Assembly (NCBI GenBank): GCA_964463965.1
Contig: CAYXED010000005.1
Coordinates: 62,001 to 126,000 of the forward strand
DNA length: 64,000 bases
Direction: 5' to 3'
Source of the DNA: UBA2166 sp964463965
GTDB taxonomy: Bacteria; Nitrospirota; Nitrospiria; Nitrospirales; UBA2166
Shown piece by piece: positions 8,007-16,649 of this stretch. The notes below the pieces were generated by a model. The model worked only from the letters and a program-made list of their open reading frames with translations, was not told the DNA's origin and did not search any database. Both the position numbers and the translations under genes were made by a program. How positions within the stretch are numbered: the stretch's first letter is position 1; every line of letters begins with the position of its first letter.

Positions 8007-9295
8007 GTGCAATTCAGAAAATTATTGCACGTGAAATTCTTGACTCGAGAGGTAATCCTACGGTTGAAGTTGAAGTGTTTGCTCAGAGTGGCGCTCATGC
8101 ACGTGCAGCGGTTCCTTCTGGAGCATCAACGGGTAAAAAAGAAGCTCTTGAGAAGCGTGATGGGGATAACCAACGATATCTTGGAAAAGGCGTGACTATG
8201 GCCGTCAGGCATGTCATTAAGGACATTGCGCCATCTGTGATTGGGAGTGATGTAAACGACCAAGTTGGCATTGACAGGTTGTTAAAGGAGCTTGACGGTA
8301 CTCCGAATAAAGGGAATTTTGGGGCTAATGCATTGCTTGGAGTATCCTTAGCAGTTGCCAAAGCTGCTGCGGAGGAGAAGAATCATCCACTATATATGCG
8401 CGCCGACGGCTCAAAAGAACATCAATTGCCGGTTCCTATGATGAATATTATCAATGGAGGTCAGCACGCGGACAACTCCTTAGACGTTCAAGAGTTTATG
8501 GTCTTGCCAGTTGGCGCAAAAAGTTTTCGAGATGCATTGCGCATGGGATGCGAAGTGTTTCATGCATTGAAGAGTATCTTGAAAAAAAATGGACAGAATA
8601 CCGCTGTTGGTGATGAAGGAGGATTTGCTCCCAATCTTCAGTCAACTGATGAAGCGTTAAGCCTGATTATTCAGGCAATTACAGATGTTGGGTATGAACC
8701 AGGAAATGACGTGGTGTTAGCGCTGGATGTGGCGGCGAGCGAGTTTCATGTTGATGGTGTATACCAGATGAAGGGGGAAGGGGACGTACGCCGGACAAGT
8801 GCTGATATGATTGCTTACTACCAAAACCTTCTTGTGCAATACCCCATTGTTTCCATTGAAGATGGTTTGGGTGAGACTGATTGGGATGGATGGTGTGCAA
8901 TGACTGAAAAGCTTGGAGAACAAGCACTTCTTGTGGGTGATGATATCTTCGTTACTAACCCTGCCATATTTAAACAAGGGATAGAAAAAGGCATTGGGAA
9001 TTCTATTTTGATTAAAGTAAATCAAATTGGAACGCTGACAGAGACCATTGAAGCAATAGAGATAGCTAAAGCAAATGGGTATAGTACGGTCATGTCTCAT
9101 AGATCTGGTGAGACTGAGGATGCTACGATTGCTGACCTTGCTGTTAGAACTAATACTCCTTTCATAAAAACGGGGTCGTGCTCTCGGTCTGATCGAATGG
9201 CAAAATACAATCAACTGCTCCGTATTGAAGAAGCATTGAGTTCTGATGCCCAATATCGTGGACGTGAAGCGATTAGTCACTTGAAGGTGTTATAA
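8003..9295 (+). CDS. eno: Enolase
   Basis: Glycolytic enzyme interconverting 2-phosphoglycerate and phosphoenolpyruvate; also a degradosome component in some bacteria. The 430-residue protein has all family motifs: AREILDSRGNPTVEVEV at the N-terminus, GDEGGFAPN, the metal-site region SIEDGLGETDWDGW, and the C-terminal SHRSGETEDATIADLAV and IKTGSCSRSDR. The start overlaps the gatB stop by four bases, indicating coupling. It is separated from the other glycolytic genes (gap, pgk, tpiA), which sit about 42 kb away in this window on the opposite strand. Confidence 0.97.
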   Translation: MSAIQKIIAREILDSRGNPTVEVEVFAQSGAHARAAVPSGASTGKKEALEKRDGDNQRYLGKGVTMAVRHVIKDIAPSVIGSDVNDQVGIDRLLKELDGTPNKGNFGANALLGVSLAVAKAAAEEKNHPLYMRADGSKEHQLPVPMMNIINGGQHADNSLDVQEFMVLPVGAKSFRDALRMGCEVFHALKSILKKNGQNTAVGDEGGFAPNLQSTDEALSLIIQAITDVGYEPGNDVVLALDVAASEFHVDGVYQMKGEGDVRRTSADMIAYYQNLLVQYPIVSIEDGLGETDWDGWCAMTEKLGEQALLVGDDIFVTNPAIFKQGIEKGIGNSILIKVNQIGTLTETIEAIEIAKANGYSTVMSHRSGETEDATIADLAVRTNTPFIKTGSCSRSDRMAKYNQLLRIEEALSSDAQYRGREAISHLKVL

Positions 9296-9319
9296 TGACG
9301 CTGTATAGGCGGGTTTATT

Positions 9320-9637
9320 TTGCGGACTAATGTGACATGGAAGGAATTGGAGCGACGGCGTAAAGGCCGGCGGATGCTTCTTGGGGCAATGTTTGGACTT
9401 GGTATTTTATACGTTGGATCATCTTTATTAGGAGATACTGGAGTGGTGAGACACTACGACATGCTTAAAACGCATCAAGTGCTGACTGCTGACCTTGAGA
9501 AAGCTTCTTTGTGGAACGAAGTACTTGAAGGGGAAATTTACGCAATAAAAAATAATCCAATGGAACTTGAAGGTTTGGCGCGAACATCTCTAGGTATGGT
9601 TCGTGAAGGCGAGACGGTTTACCGATTTGTTGAATAG
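9320..9637 (+). CDS. FtsB/DivIC-like septum formation initiator
   Basis: A 105-residue bitopic protein: a short basic N-terminus (KELERRRKGRR), one membrane segment (about residues 19-38), a helical stretch of coiled-coil character, and a C-terminal motif (NNPMELEGLARTSLGMVREG) typical of FtsB/DivIC proteins. Those proteins bridge FtsL and FtsQ at the division septum. The likely start is TTG at 9320 with GGCGGG about six bases upstream; GTG at 9332 is possible. Placement directly after eno matches the eno-ftsB order of many Proteobacteria. Confidence 0.8.
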   Translation: MRTNVTWKELERRRKGRRMLLGAMFGLGILYVGSSLLGDTGVVRHYDMLKTHQVLTADLEKASLWNEVLEGEIYAIKNNPMELEGLARTSLGMVREGETVYRFVE

Positions 9638-9711
9638 CCCTAGTAGACTTTGTTCACTATAAAATAAAAACCTACAGTTTTTCGAGACGACTGCGAGACA
9701 GTACTACGTAT

Positions 9712-10611
9712 ATGGGTCCTTCCATTCGTGATGCAGGCTTTAGATCGGGGTCAGTTGCGATCATAGGGGCACCAAATGTTGGAAAGTCTACTCTACTCAA
9801 CTCGCTTCTCGGCCAAAAAACAGCGATAGTCTCGGATAAGCCACAAACAACAAGGCACAAAATTCTTGGGGTGCTGCGGAGACCAGATGCAGAGATTGTG
9901 CTTGTTGATACTCCTGGTATCCACCAGCCACGCTTTCAGCTCAATCGGCGTATAGTGCGTGTTGCAAAGCATGTACTGGATGAGGTCGATTGTGTATTTT
10001 TTATGATTGAAGCCAGGACTCATGCGGGAAGACAAGATTGCTCTATTATAGATCTCTTGAGAGAAAGGACATTGCCTGTCATTTTGTTGATCAATAAAAT
10101 TGATCTTGTGAGGAAACAGAAGCTTTTGCCTCTGATCGATGAATGTAGGCAGCTTTATTCTTGGACGGACGTTATTCCTATTTCAGCGATGCAAGGAGAT
10201 AATGTTGATCATGTCTTGGATGCAGCATCCACCTGTCTTCCTCTGGGTGAGGCGCAACACGATCTTTTGCAAGCACCTCATCAGTCTTTTCGATTTCTAG
10301 CCGGAGAGCTGATAAGGGAAAAACTATTGGCTAAAACATATGAAGAGGTGCCTTATTCAATTGCGGTTACCATTGAAGAATTTATTGAAGACGAAAGCCT
10401 TATTACCATCCAGGCGGTTATCCTTGTAGAACGACAAAACCAGAAAGCAATTGTCATTGGGAGAAAAGGTTCCCTGCTTAAGGCAGTAGGGTCGGAGGCA
10501 CGGCAGGATATGGAAAAATTTTTTGGTAAAAAAGTCTTTCTTTCTTTGCTCGTATGTGTTGAGGAGGCGTGGAGAAATAATGACAATAAGTTGTTGGAGC
10601 TTGGATACTAA
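9712..10611 (+). CDS. era: GTPase Era
   Basis: Ribosome-associated GTPase that binds 16S rRNA and helps 30S maturation. Its 299 residues match the usual length. G motifs: GAPNVGKS (residues 19-26), TTRHK, DTPG and NKID. The C-terminal KH domain shows VIGRKGSLLKAVGSEARQDM. The ATG at 9712 leaves a 13-residue N-terminal stretch before the G domain. Same strand as the preceding gene after a 74-bp gap, so it may belong to the gatC-to-ftsB operon. Confidence 0.95.
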   Translation: MGPSIRDAGFRSGSVAIIGAPNVGKSTLLNSLLGQKTAIVSDKPQTTRHKILGVLRRPDAEIVLVDTPGIHQPRFQLNRRIVRVAKHVLDEVDCVFFMIEARTHAGRQDCSIIDLLRERTLPVILLINKIDLVRKQKLLPLIDECRQLYSWTDVIPISAMQGDNVDHVLDAASTCLPLGEAQHDLLQAPHQSFRFLAGELIREKLLAKTYEEVPYSIAVTIEEFIEDESLITIQAVILVERQNQKAIVIGRKGSLLKAVGSEARQDMEKFFGKKVFLSLLVCVEEAWRNNDNKLLELGY

Positions 10612-10646
10612 GAGTAGTATATTGTTGTAAAGAGAGAATGCATAGG

Positions 10647-10925
10647 CTAACGTGATGGACTTATGAGAGATTTTATCGAATCTTTCAATGTGGTTGTGAA
10701 GTTGTCTCTATTTTCAATGGTGGTCATCGCTTCTCTGATTCTATCTTGAAGGTATCGGTTTTCTGTAACTTTGTCTGGAAAAGCATCTAGAAAATCATTA
10801 GTTGAGAGATTAAGGCATTGACCCAGCGTATCGATATCAGATTCAGTAAGTGGTGCATAGGCATCACCGTAGTGAATAACCGCGCGGTAATGCTGTGACT
10901 CCCTTAGTCCTTCAATTCTAATCAT
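10647..10925 (-). CDS. Hypothetical protein (92 aa)
   Basis: I do not recognise a family. The product is soluble and rather acidic, without signal or membrane segments; the middle reads LTESDIDTLGQCLNLSTNDF and the C-terminal third looks helical. I chose the ATG at 10925 (minus strand), 11 bases after AGGAG; a GTG at 10937 would overlap that Shine-Dalgarno sequence. It is convergent with era, and its 5' end faces the SMP-30-like gene, so the two may share a divergent promoter region around 10926-11037. Coding status rests on the open frame, the ribosome-binding site and the fit between neighbours. Confidence 0.55.
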   Translation of the reverse strand: MIRIEGLRESQHYRAVIHYGDAYAPLTESDIDTLGQCLNLSTNDFLDAFPDKVTENRYLQDRIREAMTTIENRDNFTTTLKDSIKSLISPSR

Positions 10926-11037
10926 GGTGAGATGCACTCCTAATATTAATCACAGACAACGAACTCAAAATGCTCCAACTCCCTGGCAAATTCTACCTGC
11001 TCTATCTATGGGGAGCAAGAGTGAGTGGAGGATTGAT

Positions 11038-11910
11038 ATGAAAATATGGGGGGTAATTCTGTTGCTGTTATTGGTTGCAGGCCCGTCTTGGGGGTTGGAG
11101 ATTAAGAGCCTTGCTACCCCTGAAAGTTTCATTATTGACAGCAATAGTGAAGCTTACTATATCTCGAACATTGGTGGTTCTCCTGTGGAGAGAGACAATA
11201 ATGGCTTTATCACAAAGCTAAATAGTAATGGAAAGGTTACTGGGAAAGAATTTATTAAGGGTGGAGTTGATGGTGTTCAACTACATGCTCCAAAAGGCTT
11301 AGCAATCATTGGGAAGGTGTTATATGTGACAGATATTGATCATGTATATGGGTTTAACAAGGAAACGGGCAGGCTTATTCATGCTATAGATTTGGCAGCT
11401 GAGGGGGCAAAGTTTTTAAATGATCTTGTTGCCACTGATGATGGAATTTTATATGTGTCAGATACTGCGGTGTTTGTAGATCCTAATGCACCACCCACGA
11501 TTTTTAAAATTGAAACGGCAAACGGTTATGCGGTAAGTGTATACTCCAAAGATCCAATGCTCTCTTACCCAAATGGACTAATAATCAATCCTGAAACAAA
11601 TATTTTACTTGTCAATACATGGGGGGAGGGGCGTATATTGGAGGTCCATGAGGGAGGCAAAGCTACGGTTTTTGCTGTGCACAACTCATGGAAAAATTTA
11701 GATGGGATGGATTATGATTCTTCTGGAAACCTGTATGTCTCAAGTTTTACAGGAGGGAACATTTTTCGTATAGCTAAAGATCGTTCTGTTACAGAAATTC
11801 TGAGTGGACTTCCAGCTCCTGCTGATATTAGCGTTGATCGTGCTGCCAATCAACTCTTGATCCCATTGTTTGGTGGGCATGTTGCTAAAATAGTCCCGCT
11901 CTCACCTTAA
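11038..11910 (+). CDS. Secreted SMP-30/gluconolactonase-like beta-propeller protein
   Basis: A 290-residue protein with a signal peptide (Met-Lys, a run of Leu/Val, then SWG near residue 19), so probably periplasmic. Blade-like repeats follow with GLAI, NGLIINPETN, LDGMDYDSSGNLYVSSF and ADISVDRAANQLLIP, the pattern of SMP-30/gluconolactonase and NHL-type propellers. Substrate unknown. I chose the ATG at 11038 because the signal peptide begins there and TGGAGGA precedes it by five bases; an upstream in-frame ATG at 10924 gives a non-hydrophobic leader. Transcribed away from the small minus-strand gene. Confidence 0.75.
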   Translation: MKIWGVILLLLLVAGPSWGLEIKSLATPESFIIDSNSEAYYISNIGGSPVERDNNGFITKLNSNGKVTGKEFIKGGVDGVQLHAPKGLAIIGKVLYVTDIDHVYGFNKETGRLIHAIDLAAEGAKFLNDLVATDDGILYVSDTAVFVDPNAPPTIFKIETANGYAVSVYSKDPMLSYPNGLIINPETNILLVNTWGEGRILEVHEGGKATVFAVHNSWKNLDGMDYDSSGNLYVSSFTGGNIFRIAKDRSVTEILSGLPAPADISVDRAANQLLIPLFGGHVAKIVPLSP

Positions 11911-12110
11911 AATTGTAAGCTTTCCTTTTTAAGACTATGGGTTGGGATGGGCAGTGGAAAATATGTGCAAGTCGAGATTTATGTCTAATTAAGTCTAGGC
12001 AGCGGGCTGGGTCGTAAGGCTGAGTTTTTTAAAGTAATGAAGTCTGGATCTATAGCCGGTACGGGCATAGATGTGTATCTTTTCTTGATTGGTTAAGTAG
12101 CAGAACCTAA

Positions 12111-12263
12111 CTATTTTTCAATGCTGTCAGGGCTCGTATTTTCAATCAACTTTTTAATTCGTTCCCTTGAGTGGAGCTCACGGCGCCGCTCCATATCCGC
12201 AATCCACTCATCAGAGTATAGCTCCGGATCGTTTTTCTCATTGTGTTTAGTACTATCGTCCAA
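12111..12263 (-). CDS. Small hypothetical protein (50 aa), TTG start
   Basis: A short highly charged reading frame in the gap between the SMP-30-like gene and tRNA-Arg. It starts at TTG (12263, minus strand) nine bases after a clean AGGAG (12273-12277) and ends at TAG (12111-12113). The translation begins MDDSTKHNEKNDPELYSDEW and ends KKLIENTSPDSIEK. It is rich in Glu, Lys and Arg, reads like a soluble helical protein, and shows no known domain. An in-frame stop directly precedes the TTG. The ribosome-binding site and composition favour coding; no homology can be tested here. Confidence 0.45.
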   Translation of the reverse strand: MDDSTKHNEKNDPELYSDEWIADMERRRELHSRERIKKLIENTSPDSIEK

Positions 12264-12420
12264 CTACAGAGTCTCCTGTCGTGTAGCTTTGGGCCAAGGA
12301 GTACAATTCTAACAAAAGTCCTTGTATTTCTAAAGCACTGTCTGCTGGTTCAAGAATATAGGAACATCTCAAGAAGTATATACTGCCTACATCTTCTCTA
12401 CTATGTTTTATGAATAGAAA

Positions 12421-12497
12421 TGGCGCGCCCGGAGAGATTCGAACTCCCGACCCCCTGATTCGTAGTCAGGTACTCTATCCAGCTGAGCTACGGGCGC
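12421..12497 (-). tRNA. tRNA-Arg (anticodon ACG)
   Basis: Read on the minus strand it folds as a full cloverleaf: acceptor GCGCCCG (12497-12491) pairs with CGGGCGC (12431-12425), discriminator G, and an encoded CCA at 12423-12421. The anticodon stem CCTGA/TCAGG encloses loop CTACGAA, giving anticodon ACG (read as ICG), for Arg CGU/CGC/CGA codons. The T-arm has TTCGAAT. Confidence 0.95.
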
Positions 12498-12536
12498 GCG
12501 TCGAAATCAATGCGGGCAATGCCTGTGGATCGGCAC

Positions 12537-12566
12537 TTTATACAGGGGGAGGTAATGGGGTGTCAA
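12537..12566 (-). promoter_or_regulatory. Promoter of tRNA-Arg
   Basis: On the minus strand a perfect -35 TTGACA (12566-12561) and -10 TATAAA (12542-12537) are separated by 18 bp, about 40 bp upstream of the tRNA 5' end. This near-consensus arrangement is what a strong stable-RNA promoter looks like. Confidence 0.7.
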
Positions 12567-12731
12567 TTAAGTACACTTCAAATGTTACATGTACAATGGA
12601 AACGCTTTCATCGAGGATAGGACAAGTACTATATAGAGCGAACACCGTACGGGTAGTGGAGAGAATTTTCTGGCCACCAGAACTCCTGTTGCGTAGTATA
12701 TTTGCATGGGTAAGTCTAGATTAGGTGATTC

Positions 12732-15449
12732 ATGAACAACAATATTCCGACTGCAATATTTGAAGTTGCTTCTCTCAACCTAGAGCGGCCGGTCATCCAG
12801 GTATTTGAAGATGGCATTTGCGATACTTGGACTTTTCAGGATATTCAAACTTCTTCCATTCAGTTTGCTAAGGCACTTCGTAATTTAGGATTTCAAATGG
12901 GGGATCGGGTTGTCATCCTTTCCGAGAATCGCCCAGAGTGGTGCATCGCTTATCTTGGTGTGGTAGCTATTGGGGCTATAGCAGTGCCGTTCGATATTCA
13001 ATATTCTGCTGAGGAAGTATTAACATTAATTAATGACTGTGAACCACGTGGTATCATTGTTACTAATCGTACCTCTTCACTGCTTTCCTCGGATGTGAAT
13101 GCCGAACATATTATTACTTTAGATAGCACATCTGTGCCTGAGCAAAAATCTTTCCATCACTGCCTTGAGAACCTTGGAGGGTTGCCCGAGGGTAAAGATT
13201 TGTTTTTCCAAACGATTCCTTCCGATGCAGCTGCATCACTTTTGTATACTTCAGGGACAACAGGTAACCCAAAGGGAGTTTTGCTATCGCATCGTAATTT
13301 ATTATCCAATGCAGAGGCGATTCAAGCAGCTAATATCGCAACTCAAACAGACAATATATTGTCTATTCTCCCACTCCACCATGCATACCCTTTTATGGTT
13401 TCATTTTTAATACCGGTTCTTTTGGGTGCGAGAATTACCTTTCTTCAGACGCTTAAAGGCCCCGAACTTCTAGCGTGTGTACGCGAAGCGAAAGTTACAA
13501 TTATTGTTGCTGTTCCACAAGTATATGCGCAGTTTCATCGTGCTATGTTAAGTGACTTGGAGTCTCGCCCGATTGTAATTCAGAGGGTAGCCTCGGCTCT
13601 GATGGGGCTTTCGGGAAGGATGAGAAGTTTGATGGACTGGAATTTTGGAAAGAAGTTTTTTTCTGAAGCTCATAAACGGTTTGGGCAGACACTTCGGCTA
13701 TTGATTTCTGGAGGTGCGAGACTTGATCCGGATGTTGCTGGCTTTCTTTATCAAATGGGTTTTACCGTTTTAGAGGGGTATGGTTTGAGCGAAACTGCAC
13801 CAATTCTTACGTTCAATCCATTAGAAAAACAAAAAATTGGGTCTGTTGGAAAACCAATGAATGGAGTGGAGCTTTGTATCGCAGCGCCGAATGAACATGG
13901 TATTGGAGAAGTTACTGCACGAGGACCCAATGTCATGCTCGGTTATTTCAAGAATGAAAAAGCAACAAGTGAAATAATTCGTGATGGCGTGTTGTGGACA
14001 GGAGATCTTGGCTATTTGGATCGAGATGGTTATTTGTTTCTAACCGGAAGAAGCAAGGAGCTGATTGTATTAGGGGGCGGCAAAAACGTGTATCCAGAAG
14101 AGGTTGAAGAGGTATACCGCTTAAGCAATGCAATCAGCGATATTTGCATAGTTGGGGTGGAGCTGTCTGTTGAAGGAGGAGAGGCGTTACATGCGGTTGT
14201 TCATCCAAATTTTCCATATTTGAAAACGAACAAAATTGGTAATGTGGAGGAGACAATACGAGGAGAATTGCACGGCTTATCTGGGCGTTTGGCCTCACAT
14301 AAACGGGCGTCTGGTCTTACTATTGTTAAAGATCCTCTTCCTAGGACGAGACTTGGAAAGTTGCAGCGTCATCGTGTAAGGGCACTAGTTGTCTCAAAGT
14401 CTTCTCTGTCCTCATCTGGACTAATGACTGCTGCAGATGAGGAGATGATGAATACAGAGCCTGGCGTAAGTGTATTGGCTGCCTTGAGAAGTGTTATTGG
14501 AAGTAGGCGATTAGTTCATCTTGACGACCACCTTGGTTTAGATTTGGGGATTGATTCACTCCGACGAATTGATATGGTTGTAGCAATTGAACGAAAGTTT
14601 GGGCCTTTGCCAGAATCTTTTGCTGTAGAAGTTGCAACTGTTAGAGAGATTATCGAACAGCTTTCTACTCTTAAGCCATCTGGGAAAATCATTGAGCTTA
14701 CGGCAAGTGACCAGAAGGAAAGAGTTGGATCATGGGCTGAAATCCTTAAAGGTGCTGGGGTTGAAAATATTAATTTGCCACTGCACGCGAAGAATGTAAC
14801 GTGGCATCATCGTCTATTGGTTCGCTTAGTATGTGGATTGCTATATTGTATTGCCCGAGTAATATTTCGTGCTACAACTGAGGGCGTAAAGTATATTCCC
14901 AAGCAAGGTCCTTGTCTGTTGGCGTCAAATCATGCCAGTTTTATGGATGCGTTTGTTGTGGCTAGCCTTATGCCATATGATGTATTCGAGCGCACCTTTT
15001 TTCTTGGGTGGGAACAGTATTTTAGAAATCGGTTTACGGAAATATTTGCAGAAGCAGCTCATATTGTTTCCGTTGATGGAGAAAAACATCTTATGAAAGC
15101 TATGAAGAGTACTGCGGCCTTGTTACGCGAAGGAAAATTAGTTGTAATTTTCCCAGAAGGTTGCCGCACTCTTGATGGTTCGCTATTTCCATTTCGTAAT
15201 GGGATAGGTGTTTTGGCGGTTGAACTTGGAGTGCCTGTTGTGCCAATCTGGATAAGAGGGACTTATCAGGCTTGGCCCATTGGCCAAATGTTCCCTCGTC
15301 CTGGGAAAGTTGCTGTTGTTTTTGGAAAGCCTATTTCTATCCATTCGGATGATAATAAAGACTCCGAGTTCAAAGGAAAAGATGAGTATGAAAATTTTAC
15401 GTTGCGTGTTAGAGAGGAGATCGTAAAGCTGTCATGCAGTCAATTGTAG
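12732..15449 (+). CDS. Three-domain protein: AMP-dependent acyl-CoA/acyl-ACP synthetase + acyl carrier domain + PlsC acyltransferase
   Basis: A 905-residue fusion. Residues about 1-550 form an AMP-forming acyl-activating enzyme: P-loop-like LLYTSGTTGNPKGVLLSHRN near 170, GYGLSETAP, TGDLGYLDRDGYLFLTGRSK and GGKNVYPEEVEE. Residues about 575-645 form a carrier-protein-like domain with LGLDLGIDSLRRID, whose Ser (near 610) is the expected phosphopantetheine site. Residues about 690-890 form a PlsC/LPLAT acyltransferase with NHASFMD (HX4D motif, near 733) and VVIFPEGCRT. The inferred role is fatty-acid activation, loading on the internal carrier and transfer to a (lyso)phospholipid acceptor, probably at the inner membrane. 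E. coli Aas has the acyltransferase and ligase in the opposite order and no carrier domain. The ATG follows a weak GGTGATTC leader. Confidence 0.85.
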   Translation: MNNNIPTAIFEVASLNLERPVIQVFEDGICDTWTFQDIQTSSIQFAKALRNLGFQMGDRVVILSENRPEWCIAYLGVVAIGAIAVPFDIQYSAEEVLTLINDCEPRGIIVTNRTSSLLSSDVNAEHIITLDSTSVPEQKSFHHCLENLGGLPEGKDLFFQTIPSDAAASLLYTSGTTGNPKGVLLSHRNLLSNAEAIQAANIATQTDNILSILPLHHAYPFMVSFLIPVLLGARITFLQTLKGPELLACVREAKVTIIVAVPQVYAQFHRAMLSDLESRPIVIQRVASALMGLSGRMRSLMDWNFGKKFFSEAHKRFGQTLRLLISGGARLDPDVAGFLYQMGFTVLEGYGLSETAPILTFNPLEKQKIGSVGKPMNGVELCIAAPNEHGIGEVTARGPNVMLGYFKNEKATSEIIRDGVLWTGDLGYLDRDGYLFLTGRSKELIVLGGGKNVYPEEVEEVYRLSNAISDICIVGVELSVEGGEALHAVVHPNFPYLKTNKIGNVEETIRGELHGLSGRLASHKRASGLTIVKDPLPRTRLGKLQRHRVRALVVSKSSLSSSGLMTAADEEMMNTEPGVSVLAALRSVIGSRRLVHLDDHLGLDLGIDSLRRIDMVVAIERKFGPLPESFAVEVATVREIIEQLSTLKPSGKIIELTASDQKERVGSWAEILKGAGVENINLPLHAKNVTWHHRLLVRLVCGLLYCIARVIFRATTEGVKYIPKQGPCLLASNHASFMDAFVVASLMPYDVFERTFFLGWEQYFRNRFTEIFAEAAHIVSVDGEKHLMKAMKSTAALLREGKLVVIFPEGCRTLDGSLFPFRNGIGVLAVELGVPVVPIWIRGTYQAWPIGQMFPRPGKVAVVFGKPISIHSDDNKDSEFKGKDEYENFTLRVREEIVKLSCSQL

Positions 15450-15718
15450 AACAAGAACCCAGCAAAATTTTAACTATCCTAAGCGATATTTCCCTAACGG
15501 GAAAAGGAGTGGTAACGGAGTGTTTATTAGATGAGGTTTTGGATGCCGGGTTAACCTCTCCAACTTATTTTCAAGCTGAAGGTGAAGACGCTGACTCAGC
15601 GTATCAAGGAAAATCTCCGGGTTGGGCAAAATATCACATACGTGAGTGGAAACGGGTTGTTACTGTGTATAAGGGTGGGCAGTCTGAATGGCGTTTACAG
15701 ACGACGGAGACTCCATAG
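15434..15718 (+). CDS. Hypothetical protein (94 aa)
   Basis: Not recognised. It starts at ATG 15434, overlapping the last 16 bp of the acyltransferase fusion, so it is probably translated by coupling; no good Shine-Dalgarno sequence is seen. The protein is acidic to neutral with no membrane segment. Its second half is rich in aromatic residues (GWAKYHIREWKRVVTVYKGG, then EWRL), suggesting a small beta-rich fold. Co-transcription suggests some link to the lipid-acylating protein, but that is inference. Confidence 0.55.
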   Translation: MQSIVEQEPSKILTILSDISLTGKGVVTECLLDEVLDAGLTSPTYFQAEGEDADSAYQGKSPGWAKYHIREWKRVVTVYKGGQSEWRLQTTETP

Positions 15719-15828
15719 CGTGATATGACTTTTTGTGGATAATGGTCTTGTTTCGAATGGAAAGGATGCCCAGTAACAACGGAAAATAGTGGGTTCTACA
15801 GATGCCCCTTTTAAATCACTTGATTTTG

Positions 15829-16455
15829 TCAAGCGCTATCGAGGAGAGGCTGTAATGCTTTCCTCAGTTTAGACGCACCTTCAAATTGAATAGAATGGAT
15901 GCCCAGTTGTGTTGCAGCATTCACAAATTCAATTCGATCATCCACGTACCAAACAGAATGGGCGGGCACGTTGCCGAGTTTTAACGCATGTTGATAGATC
16001 TCGATCTCTGGTTTTCGAGAATGGACTTCGTACGAGAGTATAGCAGTTTGTATGTTTTTTATGACCGGGAATGTGTTGTATAAGAATTCGTAGTGCATGG
16101 CATTAGTATTGGAAAGAAGAAAAATTTTATATTGTCTGCTGAGCTTTTGGACGAGAGATGATACCTCCTTATTTTCACTAAAACAGGAGTTCCATATTGC
16201 CCTGAACATGGAAAAATCTATGTCTAGCTCATAGGTGGATGAGATTTGGTTAAAAAAATCATGAGATGAGATGTTTCCTTTGTCGTAGCTATTAATCAGT
16301 GTGCTGCTGGTTGATTTTAGTGAGGTAAGGACTTGAACAGGATCAGCATGTTGTGGATTGGTGGAAAACTTTGCTAGCCCGTTAGCAATTTTACTGTGAT
16401 CAACATTGATGATTACACTTCCAATGTCAAACAGGATTAGGTTAGGAGGTTTCAT
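15829..16455 (-). CDS. HAD-superfamily hydrolase, YihX-like
   Basis: A 208-residue haloacid-dehalogenase-fold protein. Motif I reads LILFDIGSVIINVD near the N-terminus: the nucleophile Asp is present but the usual second Asp is replaced (DIG instead of DxD), as in the YihX sugar-phosphatase-like group (FDLGNV). Motif II is LLSNTNAMH, the motif III Lys is in HSRKPE, and motif IV is WYVDDRIEFV. A small cap domain lies between motifs I and II. Substrate unknown, possibly a sugar phosphate. Convergent with the preceding genes. Confidence 0.8.
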   Translation of the reverse strand: MKPPNLILFDIGSVIINVDHSKIANGLAKFSTNPQHADPVQVLTSLKSTSSTLINSYDKGNISSHDFFNQISSTYELDIDFSMFRAIWNSCFSENKEVSSLVQKLSRQYKIFLLSNTNAMHYEFLYNTFPVIKNIQTAILSYEVHSRKPEIEIYQHALKLGNVPAHSVWYVDDRIEFVNAATQLGIHSIQFEGASKLRKALQPLLDSA

Positions 16456-16583
16456 TGTCCTAATAGGATAGTTACTCGGATGAGTGACGTCAAAATTTCT
16501 TGAAGTATTTTCTATAATGGGATTTTTATATATTCAGGGACTCTTATGAATAGTATCTATATAGCAGCATATGTGGTTGTTTC

Positions 16584-16613
16584 TTGACTTCAGAAAAGGG
16601 CTGCTTTTAGAAT
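16584..16613 (+). promoter_or_regulatory. Candidate promoter of the trmFO-xerC-hslVU operon
   Basis: TTGACT (16584-16589, 5 of 6) and TAGAAT (16608-16613, 5 of 6) with an 18-bp spacer lie about 37 bp upstream of the trmFO ATG, in the gap between two divergent genes. Confidence 0.5.
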
Positions 16614-16649
16614 GGGCCTTCCAAAGCACTCTAGCCAGATAGTTATACC

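Noticed and set aside
11994..12077. Minus-strand frame of 27 residues downstream of the small TTG gene
   Set aside because: No Shine-Dalgarno sequence and no distinctive composition.
12121..12312. Plus-strand frame of 63 residues
   Set aside because: No ribosome-binding site and Ser-rich nonsense; the better supported gene is on the opposite strand (12111-12263).
12410..12724. Open frame of 104 residues on the plus strand
   Set aside because: It runs across the antisense of tRNA-Arg and its promoter; the start of its translation is the familiar false product of a tRNA gene.
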